From Bacteroides mediterraneensis (GTDB lineage Bacteria; Bacteroidota; Bacteroidia; Bacteroidales; Bacteroidaceae): 64,000 nt of DNA. The stretch is from the NCBI RefSeq assembly GCF_025993685.1, contig NZ_DAJPEN010000001.1, positions 3,038,001-3,102,000 on the forward strand, in the 5' to 3' direction. Position numbers and translations under genes: made by a program. The notes under the pieces were generated by a model. It saw nothing but the letters and a program-made list of their open reading frames with translations. It had not been told where the DNA came from and did not search any database. Shown here piece by piece: positions 32,581 through 41,550 of this stretch (positions within the stretch are counted from its first letter, which is position 1; each line of letters begins with the position of its first letter).

Positions 32581-34131
32581 TTATTCTTCTTTAAATAGTG
32601 GTATCGTAATTATAAACTTTGTTCCTACATTCAATTCACTTTCAGCCCGAATAGAACCTTTATGATCGGTAATTATCTTTTTCACGTAAGCCAGTCCAAG
32701 CCCAAAGCCTTTCACATCGTGCAGGTTCCCCGTATGAACACGGTAGAACTTATCGAATATCTTCTTCAGATTTTCCTTCTTGATACCAATCCCGTTATCT
32801 TCGATAGATATGCATAGCTTACCCGTCTCATTCCAAGTCTGAATTTTCAATGCTATATCCCGATCCGGGCTCTTATATTTGACCGCATTATCCAGCAAAT
32901 TGAATATCACATTCGTAAAGTGCATCTCGTCCACAAAAATCACCGGATCCTGTGCATTCAATTCCGCATCCAATGTACCGTTATTCTTTTCGACCTTCAA
33001 ACGGAAGGTATTCACCACTCCGTTAATCAACTCATGGGCATCAATTTCCTTCTTTTTCAGTGTCACGCTCTGTCTTTCAAACATAGACATCTGCAGCACC
33101 TTTTCCACCTGGAATCTCAGACGCTTCGTCTCATCATTAATAACCCCTGAGATATGCTTGAACATGACAGGCGATTTGCCCACTGCCGGATCATTCAACA
33201 TCTGTGCAGCCAAAGATATGGTAGAAATCGGAGTCTTAAACTCATGCGTCATATTATTAATGAAGTCATTCTTAATCTCTGTCAGACGTTTCTGCCGGAA
33301 AATAATATAAATGGTGAAAATAAAGGTAATCAACAATACCACCGTAAAAATAATGGAAGGTATCATGAATTTCACCGAACTAAAAATATAGTTGTCCAGC
33401 GTCGGGAAGAAGATATTCACAAAGCCCATTTTAGCTGGAGGGTCTTTTTCAAAAATCAGCCTTGAATAAACCTTCTCATCATCATGCACATAATCCGAGC
33501 AGCGATACACTTCTTTCCCATCCCGGTCTGTTACCGAAAAATGATAAGGTATGTCAATCCCGTTATTGAACAGTTCCGTTTTCAGAAAATGGTCAAGCTG
33601 CTTAAAGTTTATCCTTTCCTTTAACGGTTTGTCACTTGCAGTATAAAGAATATTATAGACCACTTCATCAAGCAACGCACGCTGATACACGTAACGTTCC
33701 TTCAATACCTCCTGCAAAGCACGTGAGGTTTGTGGAATGGTCCTTCCCGTAGAAATCACGACTTTCGGCACATTGGAAGGCCGGTTCATGATTGTCTTCA
33801 ATTCAAACGTAGAATAAGTAGAACCGTCGGGAGCCGTAATCGTATATTGATGATGCTCCACTACATTCTCTCCTGCGTCATTTCTCTCCTGATATCTCTT
33901 CGATAAAAGTGCAGCCCGTTCTTGCGCCGCCACATCTTTTTCAAGATATCTTTTTGTTTCTACCAGTTCCAGATTATGCACAGCCTTACCCAGACTGCGG
34001 TTCACATTCTCTTCAAACTGGCTGCGCCGCATTTTGACCATCTCTTCAATATAACTCACCTGCAAATAAAGCAAGCTTAAAAAAGACAGTCCCATTACAA
34101 CTCCTAATATCCAAATAGTAGATTTTTTCAT
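32581..34131 (-). CDS. rprX: Sensor histidine kinase RprX
   Basis: A 516-residue inner-membrane kinase. Transmembrane helices at about 5-25 and 253-278 enclose a large periplasmic sensor domain. The HisKA helix carries His296 (NNMTHEFKTPIS), followed by the N box (DNAVKY), the G1 box (EDNGIGIKKE) and the G2 segment (GFGLGLAYVKK). It phosphorylates RprY, whose gene follows. The signal sensed is unknown. A TAAATTTG promoter box lies immediately upstream (34137-34144), so the transcript has a very short leader. Confidence 0.93.
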   Translation of the reverse strand: MKKSTIWILGVVMGLSFLSLLYLQVSYIEEMVKMRRSQFEENVNRSLGKAVHNLELVETKRYLEKDVAAQERAALLSKRYQERNDAGENVVEHHQYTITAPDGSTYSTFELKTIMNRPSNVPKVVISTGRTIPQTSRALQEVLKERYVYQRALLDEVVYNILYTASDKPLKERINFKQLDHFLKTELFNNGIDIPYHFSVTDRDGKEVYRCSDYVHDDEKVYSRLIFEKDPPAKMGFVNIFFPTLDNYIFSSVKFMIPSIIFTVVLLITFIFTIYIIFRQKRLTEIKNDFINNMTHEFKTPISTISLAAQMLNDPAVGKSPVMFKHISGVINDETKRLRFQVEKVLQMSMFERQSVTLKKKEIDAHELINGVVNTFRLKVEKNNGTLDAELNAQDPVIFVDEMHFTNVIFNLLDNAVKYKSPDRDIALKIQTWNETGKLCISIEDNGIGIKKENLKKIFDKFYRVHTGNLHDVKGFGLGLAYVKKIITDHKGSIRAESELNVGTKFIITIPLFKEE

Positions 34132-34136
34132 ACGGG

Positions 34137-34144
34137 CAAATTTA
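34137..34144 (-). promoter_or_regulatory. -7 element for rprX-rprY
   Basis: Minus-strand TAAATTTG fits TAnnTTTG but lies only 6 bases before the rprX ATG, implying a leaderless or near-leaderless mRNA if used. No -33 match was found. Confidence 0.35.
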
Positions 34145-34336
34145 ACAACCTCACAAATACATCACTAGTTGCTTAACAAGCTTTAAACCGGTGTTTGTTG
34201 TATATTAACCAAAATCCAGATTTTACCTCATAAAATATTCATCATCGTCACTTTTTCACCCACACACATCGCAAAAATAATAAAATATTAGATTAATAAC
34301 AAATAAACAAGTCACTTTGTTTAAGCAAAGTTAAAC

Positions 34337-34373
34337 AAAAAAGGCGGCGTTTTTTAAGAAACACCGCCTTTTT
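34337..34373 (-). terminator. Intrinsic terminator of fusA2
   Basis: AAAAAGGCGG pairs with CCGCCTTTTT around an AT-rich loop, 25 bases after the fusA2 stop, with T-rich sequence following on the minus strand. Confidence 0.8.
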
Positions 34374-34397
34374 ATCTATAAAAATCACAACTAGCAG

Positions 34398-36557
34398 TTA
34401 TGCTTCGTCTTTTTCTTGCTCTTCAAATTCTTTCATCAACTTGGTCTGTACATCCGTCGGAACCAGCTCGTAACTGGCAAACTTCATGATAAATGAGGCA
34501 CGGCCTCCGGTCAACGAGCTCAAGGCTGTAGAATAGTTCGACATTTCTTTCAAAGGAACTTTGGCACTCAGCTTTTCATAACCTTTTTCACTGGTCATAC
34601 CCATAATCATACCGCGACGTCCCTGCATATCGCTCATCACATCACCCAATTTATCACTTGGCACAAACACTTCCACATCATAAATCGGTTCCAGAATCTT
34701 CGGACCGGCATTCTTGAAAGCCTCACTGAAAGCATGACGTCCCGCCAACATAAAGGAAATTTCATTGGAGTCTACCGGATGCATCTTTCCATCATACACA
34801 ATGACACGTACGTCACGTGCATAAGAACCGGTCAACGGACCTTGCTCCATACGGCTCATGATACCTTTCAGAATGGCCGGCATGAAACGTGCATCGATGG
34901 CTCCACCTACCACACTGTTCACAAATACCAATTTCCCACCCCATTCCAGGTCGATTACTTCCGTACCTTTCACATTCATCTTATATTCCTGTCCGTTGAA
35001 CTTGTAGGTTTCCGGAGCTGGCATACCTTCATAATATGGCTCTACAATCAAGTGTACCTCACCAAACTGACCGGCACCACCCGACTGCTTTTTATGACGA
35101 TAGTCGGCACGCGCAGCCTTCGTGATGGTTTCACGATAAGGAATCTTCGGCTCATAGAACTGGATAGGCAATTTCTCATTGTTTTCCAGACGCCATTTCA
35201 ACGTGCGCAAATGGAACTCACCTTGTCCGTGCACCAGAATCTGACGCAGCTCTTTAGATTGCTCTACGACCCATGTCGGATCTTCCTCACGCATACGGTT
35301 CAATACCGCCATCATCTTTTCCGTATCCGCTTCATTAACCGGTTTGATGGCTCTTGTATATTTCGGATTCGGATACTTGATAAAATTGAAACGGTTTTCA
35401 CAATCCTTGCCATTCAAGGTATTTCCAGTCTTTACGTCTTTCAGTTTCACCGTACAACCGATATCTCCCGCACGAAGCTCATCCACCTTTTCACGGTTTG
35501 CTCCTGCACACACGTACAATTGGGCCATACGTTCTTTGGAGCCTCTATCCGCATTGCTCAAGTCATCCCCTTCATGCACGACTCCACTCATAACCTTGAA
35601 ATACTGTACATCACCGATATGAGGTTCTACAGCCGTCTTAAAGAAATAAAGCGAAGTCGGACCATTCGGATCTGGAGGAACAGGCACACCGCGTGTGTTA
35701 TGCACCACAGGCATTTCATCTACAAATGGAACCACATTTCCAAGGAATTCCATCAAACGGCGGACCCCCATATCTTTTCCCGCACAAACGCAGAATACAG
35801 GGAACATCCCTCTGGCTGCCAAGCCCTTGCGGATACCTTCACGCATCTCGTCTTCCGTCAGCGATTCAGCCTCAAAGAACTTCTCCATCAGGCTTTCATC
35901 ATGTTCCGCAGCGGCTTCCACCAAAGTCTTATGCCATTCCTGTGCCTTTTCCATCTCTTCCGCCGGAATATCTTCGATGGTAGGTGCTCCACCGTCCGGA
36001 CCCCAAGAATATTTCTTCATTAAAAGTACATCAATCAACGAATTGAAGTCGGGTCCTGTAGCCAACGGATACTGAACCGGGACAACCTTAGAGCCATAGT
36101 TCTCTTTCAACTGTTCAAGCACATGGTCGAAATCACATTTTTCACTATCCAGCTGGTTTACCAGGAAAATCACCGGTTTACCCAGCTTTTCTGTATAACG
36201 GAAGTGATTCTGCGTACCCACTTCCGGACCATATTGCCCGTTCAGCAACAAGATGGCAGTATCAGTCACATTCAACGCGGTAATGGCAGCCCCTACGAAG
36301 TCATCACTTCCCGGGCAGTCTATGATATTGAGTTTCTTCCCGTTCCATTCCACATGATATACAGTAGAAAACACTGAATATCCGTATTCCTGCTCCACCG
36401 GGAAATAATCACTCACTGTATTCTTGGCAGTAATTCTTCCGCGACGTTTTATAATACCACTCTCATAGAGCAAGGCTTCTGTGAGAGTGGTTTTACCTGA
36501 GCCGTCATTACCGAGAAGGGCAATGTTCTTGATTTCGTTTGTCTGATATACTTTCAT
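34398..36557 (-). CDS. fusA2: Elongation factor G paralogue EF-G2 (GTPase-degenerate type)
   Basis: A 719-residue EF-G-like protein. All EF-G domains follow the G domain in order, including domain IV near 480-600 and the C-terminal domain V. The G domain is altered. The P-loop is kept (GNDGSGKT, 16-23), but the catalytic His of the DxPGH box is Ser84 (DCPGS), NKxD is NQLD (134-137), and the switch I RGITI segment reads YGYSV. This matches the Bacteroides thetaiotaomicron FusA2 paralogue reported to translocate without GTP hydrolysis and to be induced by the regulator Cur during carbon limitation. It is monocistronic. Confidence 0.92.
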   Translation of the reverse strand: MKVYQTNEIKNIALLGNDGSGKTTLTEALLYESGIIKRRGRITAKNTVSDYFPVEQEYGYSVFSTVYHVEWNGKKLNIIDCPGSDDFVGAAITALNVTDTAILLLNGQYGPEVGTQNHFRYTEKLGKPVIFLVNQLDSEKCDFDHVLEQLKENYGSKVVPVQYPLATGPDFNSLIDVLLMKKYSWGPDGGAPTIEDIPAEEMEKAQEWHKTLVEAAAEHDESLMEKFFEAESLTEDEMREGIRKGLAARGMFPVFCVCAGKDMGVRRLMEFLGNVVPFVDEMPVVHNTRGVPVPPDPNGPTSLYFFKTAVEPHIGDVQYFKVMSGVVHEGDDLSNADRGSKERMAQLYVCAGANREKVDELRAGDIGCTVKLKDVKTGNTLNGKDCENRFNFIKYPNPKYTRAIKPVNEADTEKMMAVLNRMREEDPTWVVEQSKELRQILVHGQGEFHLRTLKWRLENNEKLPIQFYEPKIPYRETITKAARADYRHKKQSGGAGQFGEVHLIVEPYYEGMPAPETYKFNGQEYKMNVKGTEVIDLEWGGKLVFVNSVVGGAIDARFMPAILKGIMSRMEQGPLTGSYARDVRVIVYDGKMHPVDSNEISFMLAGRHAFSEAFKNAGPKILEPIYDVEVFVPSDKLGDVMSDMQGRRGMIMGMTSEKGYEKLSAKVPLKEMSNYSTALSSLTGGRASFIMKFASYELVPTDVQTKLMKEFEEQEKDEA

Positions 36558-36676
36558 GGTATTTCAAGATTTAGTTTAGTAACGAAAGGATATGCTTTTC
36601 ATATCTCTTATTTTTTAACGAAGCGCAAATTAGAGATTATAATTCAGAAAAACAATAAAAAGTTTCGTGTTACTAA

Positions 36677-36696
36677 ACTATGTTTTCAGACATAGT
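36677..36696. promoter_or_regulatory. Crp-type dyad upstream of fusA2 (candidate regulator site)
   Basis: ACTATGT, six bases, ACATAGT form a perfect 7+6+7 dyad with the spacing of Crp/Fnr-family operators. It lies 120 bases upstream of fusA2 and about 78 upstream of hemW on the other strand. Since fusA2 in B. thetaiotaomicron is under the Crp-like regulator Cur, this is a good candidate site, though that assignment is inference. Confidence 0.5.
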
Positions 36697-36732
36697 AATC
36701 TGGAATTCCTTCAATCCTCCCCAAATTATCCG

Positions 36733-36740
36733 TATATTTA
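36733..36740 (+). promoter_or_regulatory. Possible -7 element for hemW
   Basis: TATATTTA differs from TAnnTTTG at the last base and lies 33 bases before the hemW start. Weak. Confidence 0.3.
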
Positions 36741-36773
36741 CGCCCGTAAAACCCATTTTATAGTTGATTGATT

Positions 36774-37907
36774 ATGGCTGGAATTTATCTGCACATCCCC
36801 TTCTGCAAACGGCGATGCATCTATTGTGACTTCTTTTCTACCACCGAAAATGAAAAGAAAGAAGCTTACATTCAAGCCCTCGTCAAAGAGCTGGAACTCC
36901 GGAAAGACTACCTGAGTGAAGAAACCATAGATACCATTTATCTGGGAGGAGGCACCCCTTCCCAGCTGGAAGAAAAAGACTTTGCCCAACTGTTCGACCA
37001 TATATATAAGGTATATCCCGTAAACCCTGCAGCCGAAATCACACTCGAAGCCAATCCGGACGATTTGACACCGGCCTACGTAAACATGCTTCGCGGCCTT
37101 CCGTTCAACCGGCTGAGCATGGGCATACAGACTTTCAAGGAAGACACTCTCCGCCTGTTGCATCGCCGACATACAGCTACTCAAGCCCGACAAGCGTACC
37201 AGCGCTGTCGGGAAGCCGGATTTCATAACATCAGCATCGACTTGATGTACGGACTACCCGGCGAAACACTGGAAGACTGGCAGAAGGACTTGCAAACGGC
37301 CATCAGCATGCACCCGGAGCATATTTCTGCCTATCATCTGATTTATGAAGAAGGTACCCCCTTGTGGAAACTGAAAGAAGCCCACAAAGTAGAAGAAACC
37401 GATGAAGACCTGAGTGTTTCCTTATTCAAGGAACTGATTCATACCTTGAAAGCTTATGGATACGAACATTATGAGATTTCCAATTTCTGCCAGCCTGGGT
37501 ATTATTCACGCCACAATTCAAGTTACTGGACGGGCAAAAAATACTTAGGTTGCGGGCCTTCCGCCCATTCATACGACGGTATCTCCCGCCAATGGAATAT
37601 CGCCTCTCTTTCCCGATATATACAAGGTATCCAACAGGGAACACCCTATCTGGAAAAGGAAGAACTTGATCTTTATACCCGCTACAACGACTTCGTCATC
37701 ACACGACTGCGTACCTCCAGCGGTATCCCCACTGCTGTTCTAAAAGAAACATTTGGAGATATGCTATATAATTACTGCATGCGCATGGCTTCCCCCCACC
37801 TGCAACAAGCACTATTGACATGCGACAATCATATTCTGAAGCTGACCGAGAAAGGTATATTTATTTCCGACGGAATCATGAGCGACCTGCTTTGGGTGGA
37901 AGGTTAG
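36774..37907 (+). CDS. hemW: Radical SAM haem chaperone HemW
   Basis: About 377 residues. The N terminus MAGIYLHIPFCKRRCIYCDF contains the CxxxCxxC cluster motif followed by Phe, as in HemW; coproporphyrinogen oxidase HemN has an extra Cys at that point. Further motifs are the GGGTPS motif near residue 60, EANPDD near 100, and NRLSMGIQTF near 118. A C-terminal HemN_C-type domain is present. HemW delivers haem to respiratory proteins rather than oxidising coproporphyrinogen. The ATG at 36774 is preferred to one 6 bases upstream. Many genomes mis-annotate it as hemN. Confidence 0.88.
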   Translation: MAGIYLHIPFCKRRCIYCDFFSTTENEKKEAYIQALVKELELRKDYLSEETIDTIYLGGGTPSQLEEKDFAQLFDHIYKVYPVNPAAEITLEANPDDLTPAYVNMLRGLPFNRLSMGIQTFKEDTLRLLHRRHTATQARQAYQRCREAGFHNISIDLMYGLPGETLEDWQKDLQTAISMHPEHISAYHLIYEEGTPLWKLKEAHKVEETDEDLSVSLFKELIHTLKAYGYEHYEISNFCQPGYYSRHNSSYWTGKKYLGCGPSAHSYDGISRQWNIASLSRYIQGIQQGTPYLEKEELDLYTRYNDFVITRLRTSSGIPTAVLKETFGDMLYNYCMRMASPHLQQALLTCDNHILKLTEKGIFISDGIMSDLLWVEG

Positions 37908-37983
37908 ATTATTTAACAGTTTCCCGATAGGGGATTTACAGTTTATCTGCGTTTTCTTAGCAAAACCCCTAAAAACAAATGTC

Positions 37984-38142
37984 ATGGAAACTCAAAAAGT
38001 AATTCTTCCTTTCTTTTACGCGTTGTTCCTTCCGGACTTCACTCCAGAGAACAAGCCCGATTCCTGTCCGACGGAAAACAATGAAAAATCACACTCCCAA
38101 CCAACCTGTTCTACTGCCCAGAATACGCTGGAAAAGAAATGA
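37984..38142 (+). CDS. Possible small protein of 52 residues
   Basis: An ATG at 37984 opens 52 codons ending TGA at 38140-38142. The product has a short hydrophobic stretch (VILPFFYALFLP) then a polar, Cys-containing tail rich in Asn, Glu, Ser and Thr. Codon use resembles neighbours, but there is no family match, no clear ribosome binding site and only a weak promoter-like TATCTGCG upstream. It lies in the 354-base gap between hemW and glmM and could be spurious. Confidence 0.35.
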   Translation: METQKVILPFFYALFLPDFTPENKPDSCPTENNEKSHSQPTCSTAQNTLEKK

Positions 38143-38184
38143 ATCACTCAAGACATTTTTTTATTCATTCAAACCTATCCAAAA

Positions 38185-38231
38185 AATCCCGGAATAAGAC
38201 AGAAGTACCACTTCCATCTCATTCCGGGATT
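38185..38231. terminator. Long hairpin terminator between hemW and glmM
   Basis: AATCCCGGAAT pairs with ATTCCGGGATT, and an inner GAAGT/ACTTC stem extends the structure. It is close to the glmM stop and T-rich sequence follows on the minus strand. Confidence 0.65.
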
Positions 38232-38261
38232 CCTCTTATCGCTTAATAATATAAAGCCCTC

Positions 38262-39650
38262 TTATTTGGCCAGGCTGTACACGATATCCATAATCTGCTT
38301 GCCCAACTCCTCTGCCGCTTCCATGGTAGAAGCTTCCGAATACACACGGATAATCGGTTCCGTATTACTCTTGCGGAGATGTACCCACTTGTCCGGGAAA
38401 TCAATCTTCACTCCGTCGATATCATTGATTTCTTCGTTCTTGTACAATTCCTTCACCTTCGCCAGAATTGCGTCTACATCCGTTTCAGGAGTCAGGTCAA
38501 TACGGTTCTTGGCAATGAAATAGTTCGGATAAGTGGCACGCAGCTCACTCACCTTCTTTCCTTCATGCGCCAGATGGCTCAGGAAGAGAGCGATACCCAC
38601 CAAGGCATCCCGTCCATAATGAGATTCCGGATAAATTACCCCGCCGTTTCCTTCTCCACCAATCACGGCATGAGTTGCTTTCATCTTGGCAACCACATTC
38701 ACTTCGCCTACGGCAGAAGCATTGTATTCCATACCATATTTGCGAGTCACATCACGCAACGCGCGAGTAGAGCTCAAGTTGGAAACCGTATTACCCGGGG
38801 TGTGTTTCAACACATAGTCCGCTACAGTGACCAGCGTATATTCTTCTCCGTACATCGCTCCATTCTCACAAATAATAGCCAAGCGGTCTACATCCGGGTC
38901 TACTACGAAAGCCACGTCACAAGTACCTTTCTTCATCAATCCCATGATATCGCCCAAGTTTTTTTCCAACGGTTCGGGATTGTGCTGGAAATCACCCGTC
39001 GGTTCGCAATACAGTTTTTCCACATGCTGCACGCCCAACTGTTCCAGCAACTGAGGAAGTACGATTCCCCCTACTGAGTTCACACAATCGATGGCGACAC
39101 GGAAATTAGCCTTACGAATAGCCTCTACGTCCACCAGCTTCAGAGCCAGGACACTGTCGATATGTTTCTGATTGTATGTATTGTCTTCACGGTATTTACC
39201 GATATGATCCACATCCGCAAATTCAAACTCTTCAGCAGCTGCAATACGCAACACTTCGTTCCCTTCAGCCGCATTCAGGAATTCACCATGCTCATTCAAC
39301 AACTTCAGAGCATTCCATTGTCTCGGATTATGACTTGCAGTCAGAATAATTCCACCGCAAGCTTCTTCCATTGTCACCGCCAGTTCTGTGGTAGGAGTAG
39401 AAGCCAGTCCGATGTTCACCACATCGAATCCCATTCCCATCAACGTTCCACAAACCACATTCTTCACCATCTCACCGGAAATACGTGCATCACGTCCTAC
39501 TACAATCTTATTGGTTTTGATGGTAGTCGTCTTCCGGATCAATGTGGCATAGGCAGAAGTGAATTTCACGATATCCAAAGGATTCAATCCTTCACCGGCA
39601 TGGCCGCCTATCGTACCACGAATACCGGAAATAGATTTAATAAGTGTCAT
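38262..39650 (-). CDS. glmM: Phosphoglucosamine mutase (phosphohexomutase family)
   Basis: A 462-residue four-domain alpha-D-phosphohexomutase, predicted to convert glucosamine-6-phosphate to glucosamine-1-phosphate for UDP-GlcNAc. The phosphoserine loop is TASHNP (Ser106), metal binding is DPDVDR near residue 254, the sugar-binding loop is EGNGGVIYP near 336, and the C-terminal phosphate loop is RKSNTEPIIRVY. The family also includes phosphomannomutases, so the substrate is an assignment by length and closest family. The gene follows DUF4827 by 24 bases, so they are probably an operon. Confidence 0.85.
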   Translation of the reverse strand: MTLIKSISGIRGTIGGHAGEGLNPLDIVKFTSAYATLIRKTTTIKTNKIVVGRDARISGEMVKNVVCGTLMGMGFDVVNIGLASTPTTELAVTMEEACGGIILTASHNPRQWNALKLLNEHGEFLNAAEGNEVLRIAAAEEFEFADVDHIGKYREDNTYNQKHIDSVLALKLVDVEAIRKANFRVAIDCVNSVGGIVLPQLLEQLGVQHVEKLYCEPTGDFQHNPEPLEKNLGDIMGLMKKGTCDVAFVVDPDVDRLAIICENGAMYGEEYTLVTVADYVLKHTPGNTVSNLSSTRALRDVTRKYGMEYNASAVGEVNVVAKMKATHAVIGGEGNGGVIYPESHYGRDALVGIALFLSHLAHEGKKVSELRATYPNYFIAKNRIDLTPETDVDAILAKVKELYKNEEINDIDGVKIDFPDKWVHLRKSNTEPIIRVYSEASTMEAAEELGKQIMDIVYSLAK

Positions 39651-39674
39651 AAATAAAGGTTTTAGTTATTTAGG

Positions 39675-40343
39675 TTATCTTGTCATGTTATAGGTTAGTT
39701 CATAAAAGCAAGGATATACCGACTGGGTAGCAGAAGACGTTCCCTCACTGTGCGGCACAATCAGTTTCACACGTGCAATCTTCTCCGAGTCATTTGTCCG
39801 TCCCGGCTTTAAATAACGCAGAGGAATCAACCATCCTGAAGGTACAGCTACCGTGCCATACGTCCCATACATACTATAGTCATCACTGCGGGTAAATGAA
39901 GCGGAATAAGATTCGCCACTAATGGTCAATTTAAAATCCTCTCCATTAATCGTATAAGAAGGATTGGCCACGTGCATGTTGGCCAGCAGGGTATCTCCGG
40001 CTGTCATACCCAAATCACTTCTTGTCTGTAGAGCCACTTCCACAAAACGGGCCACCATGTCATAGGTTCCATTGCCCAGCACTTCCTTACCCGGACCTCG
40101 GTTATCCACGTGCATGTAAACCCCGCTTTCATCCAGCAACACATATTCATTCTCTTTGGTAGTAGAGTCCTGCGCTGCAAAATCCGCTTCCGAAATTACC
40201 TTGATGTCATTCTCCAAAATATACTTATTGATGGCATCGGCTTCTTCTTCCTTCATTTCTGCGTATGTCTTTCCATTGTTACAGCTTTGCAAAGCAAACA
40301 TCATCAGGCCCACTACAGCCAAGAGCAAATTGTTCTTTTTCAT
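39675..40343 (-). CDS. DUF4827 domain lipoprotein
   Basis: About 222 residues from the chosen ATG (MKKNNLLLAVVG), with a lipoprotein signal (FALQSC, Cys about 21). The mature part begins KTYAEMKEEEADAINKYI and contains the DNRGPGKEVLGNGTYDMVARFVE stretch (reported here as two pieces, DNRGPGKEVL and GNGTYDMVARFVE). The C-terminal half is beta-rich. The layout recalls FKBP-like lipoproteins of gliding and secretion systems, but the function is unknown. A longer in-frame start at 40415 is rejected because a TACATTTG promoter box (40370-40377) lies downstream of it. Confidence 0.8.
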   Translation of the reverse strand: MKKNNLLLAVVGLMMFALQSCNNGKTYAEMKEEEADAINKYILENDIKVISEADFAAQDSTTKENEYVLLDESGVYMHVDNRGPGKEVLGNGTYDMVARFVEVALQTRSDLGMTAGDTLLANMHVANPSYTINGEDFKLTISGESYSASFTRSDDYSMYGTYGTVAVPSGWLIPLRYLKPGRTNDSEKIARVKLIVPHSEGTSSATQSVYPCFYELTYNMTR

Positions 40344-40369
40344 ATTACCTGTATATCTTTTTCCAAGAG

Positions 40370-40377
40370 CAAATGTA
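40370..40377 (-). promoter_or_regulatory. -7 element for DUF4827-glmM
   Basis: Minus-strand TACATTTG matches TAnnTTTG and fixes the DUF4827 start to the ATG at 40343. Confidence 0.55.
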
Positions 40378-40451
40378 GTAAAATGTCCCCAAAACATTCT
40401 CTCTAATTTACCCAATTATGTATAATATTGTTCAAGAATAAAATTTTCACA

Positions 40452-41489
40452 CTAATTTTTCAACAACAGGCTTTCATATTTCACCAGCGCCTGCTTAAAC
40501 AAATCAATGGCTTCATCCATGCTGCCATAGAACTCACCACCCGAAGCGTTCAGATGCCCACCTCCATTAAAGAATTCTGCGGCGACCTTGTTACAGGGAA
40601 ATGCCCCTACCGAGCGAAGCGAAACCTTAATCATATTTTTATCCGTATCTTCCCGCAAGAATACGGAAAAACAAATACCTTTCATCTGAAGCGGCATATT
40701 CACAAAGCCTTCCGTGTCTCCCTTCACATACTGAAACTTGCTCTGCTCGTTTTTCGAAAGGCAAATCAGTGCCGAACGGAATTGCGGATAAACCTGCATT
40801 TTCTCATACAGCACATATCCCATCAGGCGGAGACGGCCTTCGGAATAGGTATTGAACACTTTCCGATAAATCTCGTCCTTGTCTATTCCTTTGGAAAGCA
40901 ACTCACCAATAATGAAATAAATCTCCCGGTTATTGGAATTATAAGTAAAACCTCCCGTATCGGTCATCATTCCGGTATAAATACATTCCGCTCCTTCCAA
41001 AGTAATGTCGTCAAAGCATCCCAACCGGCAAATCAAGCGGAAAATCAATTCGGAAGTCGATGAAATTTCCGGATGGGAAATGGTCACCCGGCAGAAAGGC
41101 TCCGGATTCAAATGATGGTCAATCATCACTTTCCGGCCCGGCGCTTCCCGTACCGCATCTGCCATCTGGTCAATTCGGGACAAAGCATTAAAATCCAAGC
41201 AGCAGATTACATCTGCCTCTGCAATCAGCTTATTGGCAAACTCTGCATATTTGTCATAACGGATAATGTCTTTTGCTCCCGGCATCCAACGCAAAAAATC
41301 AGGAAATGCGTTCGGCACAATCACATTGACTGTCTTTTCATGTACCGACAGAAAATGATACAAACCCAACGAAGAGCCCAATGCATCACCGTCGGGAGAT
41401 ACATGCGTGACAATCACTATTTTATCAGCCCGGTCGAAATAGGTTTCCACCTTATCGATATTGGCCTGAAGAATCACTTTTGACAACAT
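40452..41489 (-). CDS. DHH family phosphoesterase (NrnA-type oligoribonuclease/pAp phosphatase)
   Basis: A 345-residue protein with a DHH domain (metal motifs THVSPDGDALGSS near residue 30, CLDFNAL near 97, and MIDHHLNP near 123) and a C-terminal DHHA1 domain (GGGHLNASGGEFYG near 310). NrnA enzymes degrade short oligonucleotides and 3'-phosphoadenosine 5'-phosphate; related members cleave cyclic dinucleotide products. All metal-binding residues look intact, so it should be active. It is monocistronic, with a TACTTTTG box at 41525-41532. Confidence 0.88.
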   Translation of the reverse strand: MLSKVILQANIDKVETYFDRADKIVIVTHVSPDGDALGSSLGLYHFLSVHEKTVNVIVPNAFPDFLRWMPGAKDIIRYDKYAEFANKLIAEADVICCLDFNALSRIDQMADAVREAPGRKVMIDHHLNPEPFCRVTISHPEISSTSELIFRLICRLGCFDDITLEGAECIYTGMMTDTGGFTYNSNNREIYFIIGELLSKGIDKDEIYRKVFNTYSEGRLRLMGYVLYEKMQVYPQFRSALICLSKNEQSKFQYVKGDTEGFVNMPLQMKGICFSVFLREDTDKNMIKVSLRSVGAFPCNKVAAEFFNGGGHLNASGGEFYGSMDEAIDLFKQALVKYESLLLKN

Positions 41490-41524
41490 ATTCTTTTTCT
41501 TAAACTTATTCTTTTTTGAAGGAG

Positions 41525-41532
41525 CAAAAGTA
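41525..41532 (-). promoter_or_regulatory. -7 element for the DHH phosphoesterase gene
   Basis: Minus-strand TACTTTTG fits TAnnTTTG, 35 bases upstream of the start. Confidence 0.5.
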
Positions 41533-41550
41533 CAAATTTATTTTCAGAAA

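Noticed and set aside
34734..36023. Long ORF (429 codons) antisense to fusA2
   Set aside because: Composition and lack of any family motif fit a shadow frame of the strongly biased fusA2 coding sequence.
36774..37907. Annotation as coproporphyrinogen III oxidase (hemN)
   Set aside because: The cluster motif is CxxxCxxC followed by Asp-Phe (CDF) rather than the HemN form with an extra cysteine, and the protein is HemW-sized.
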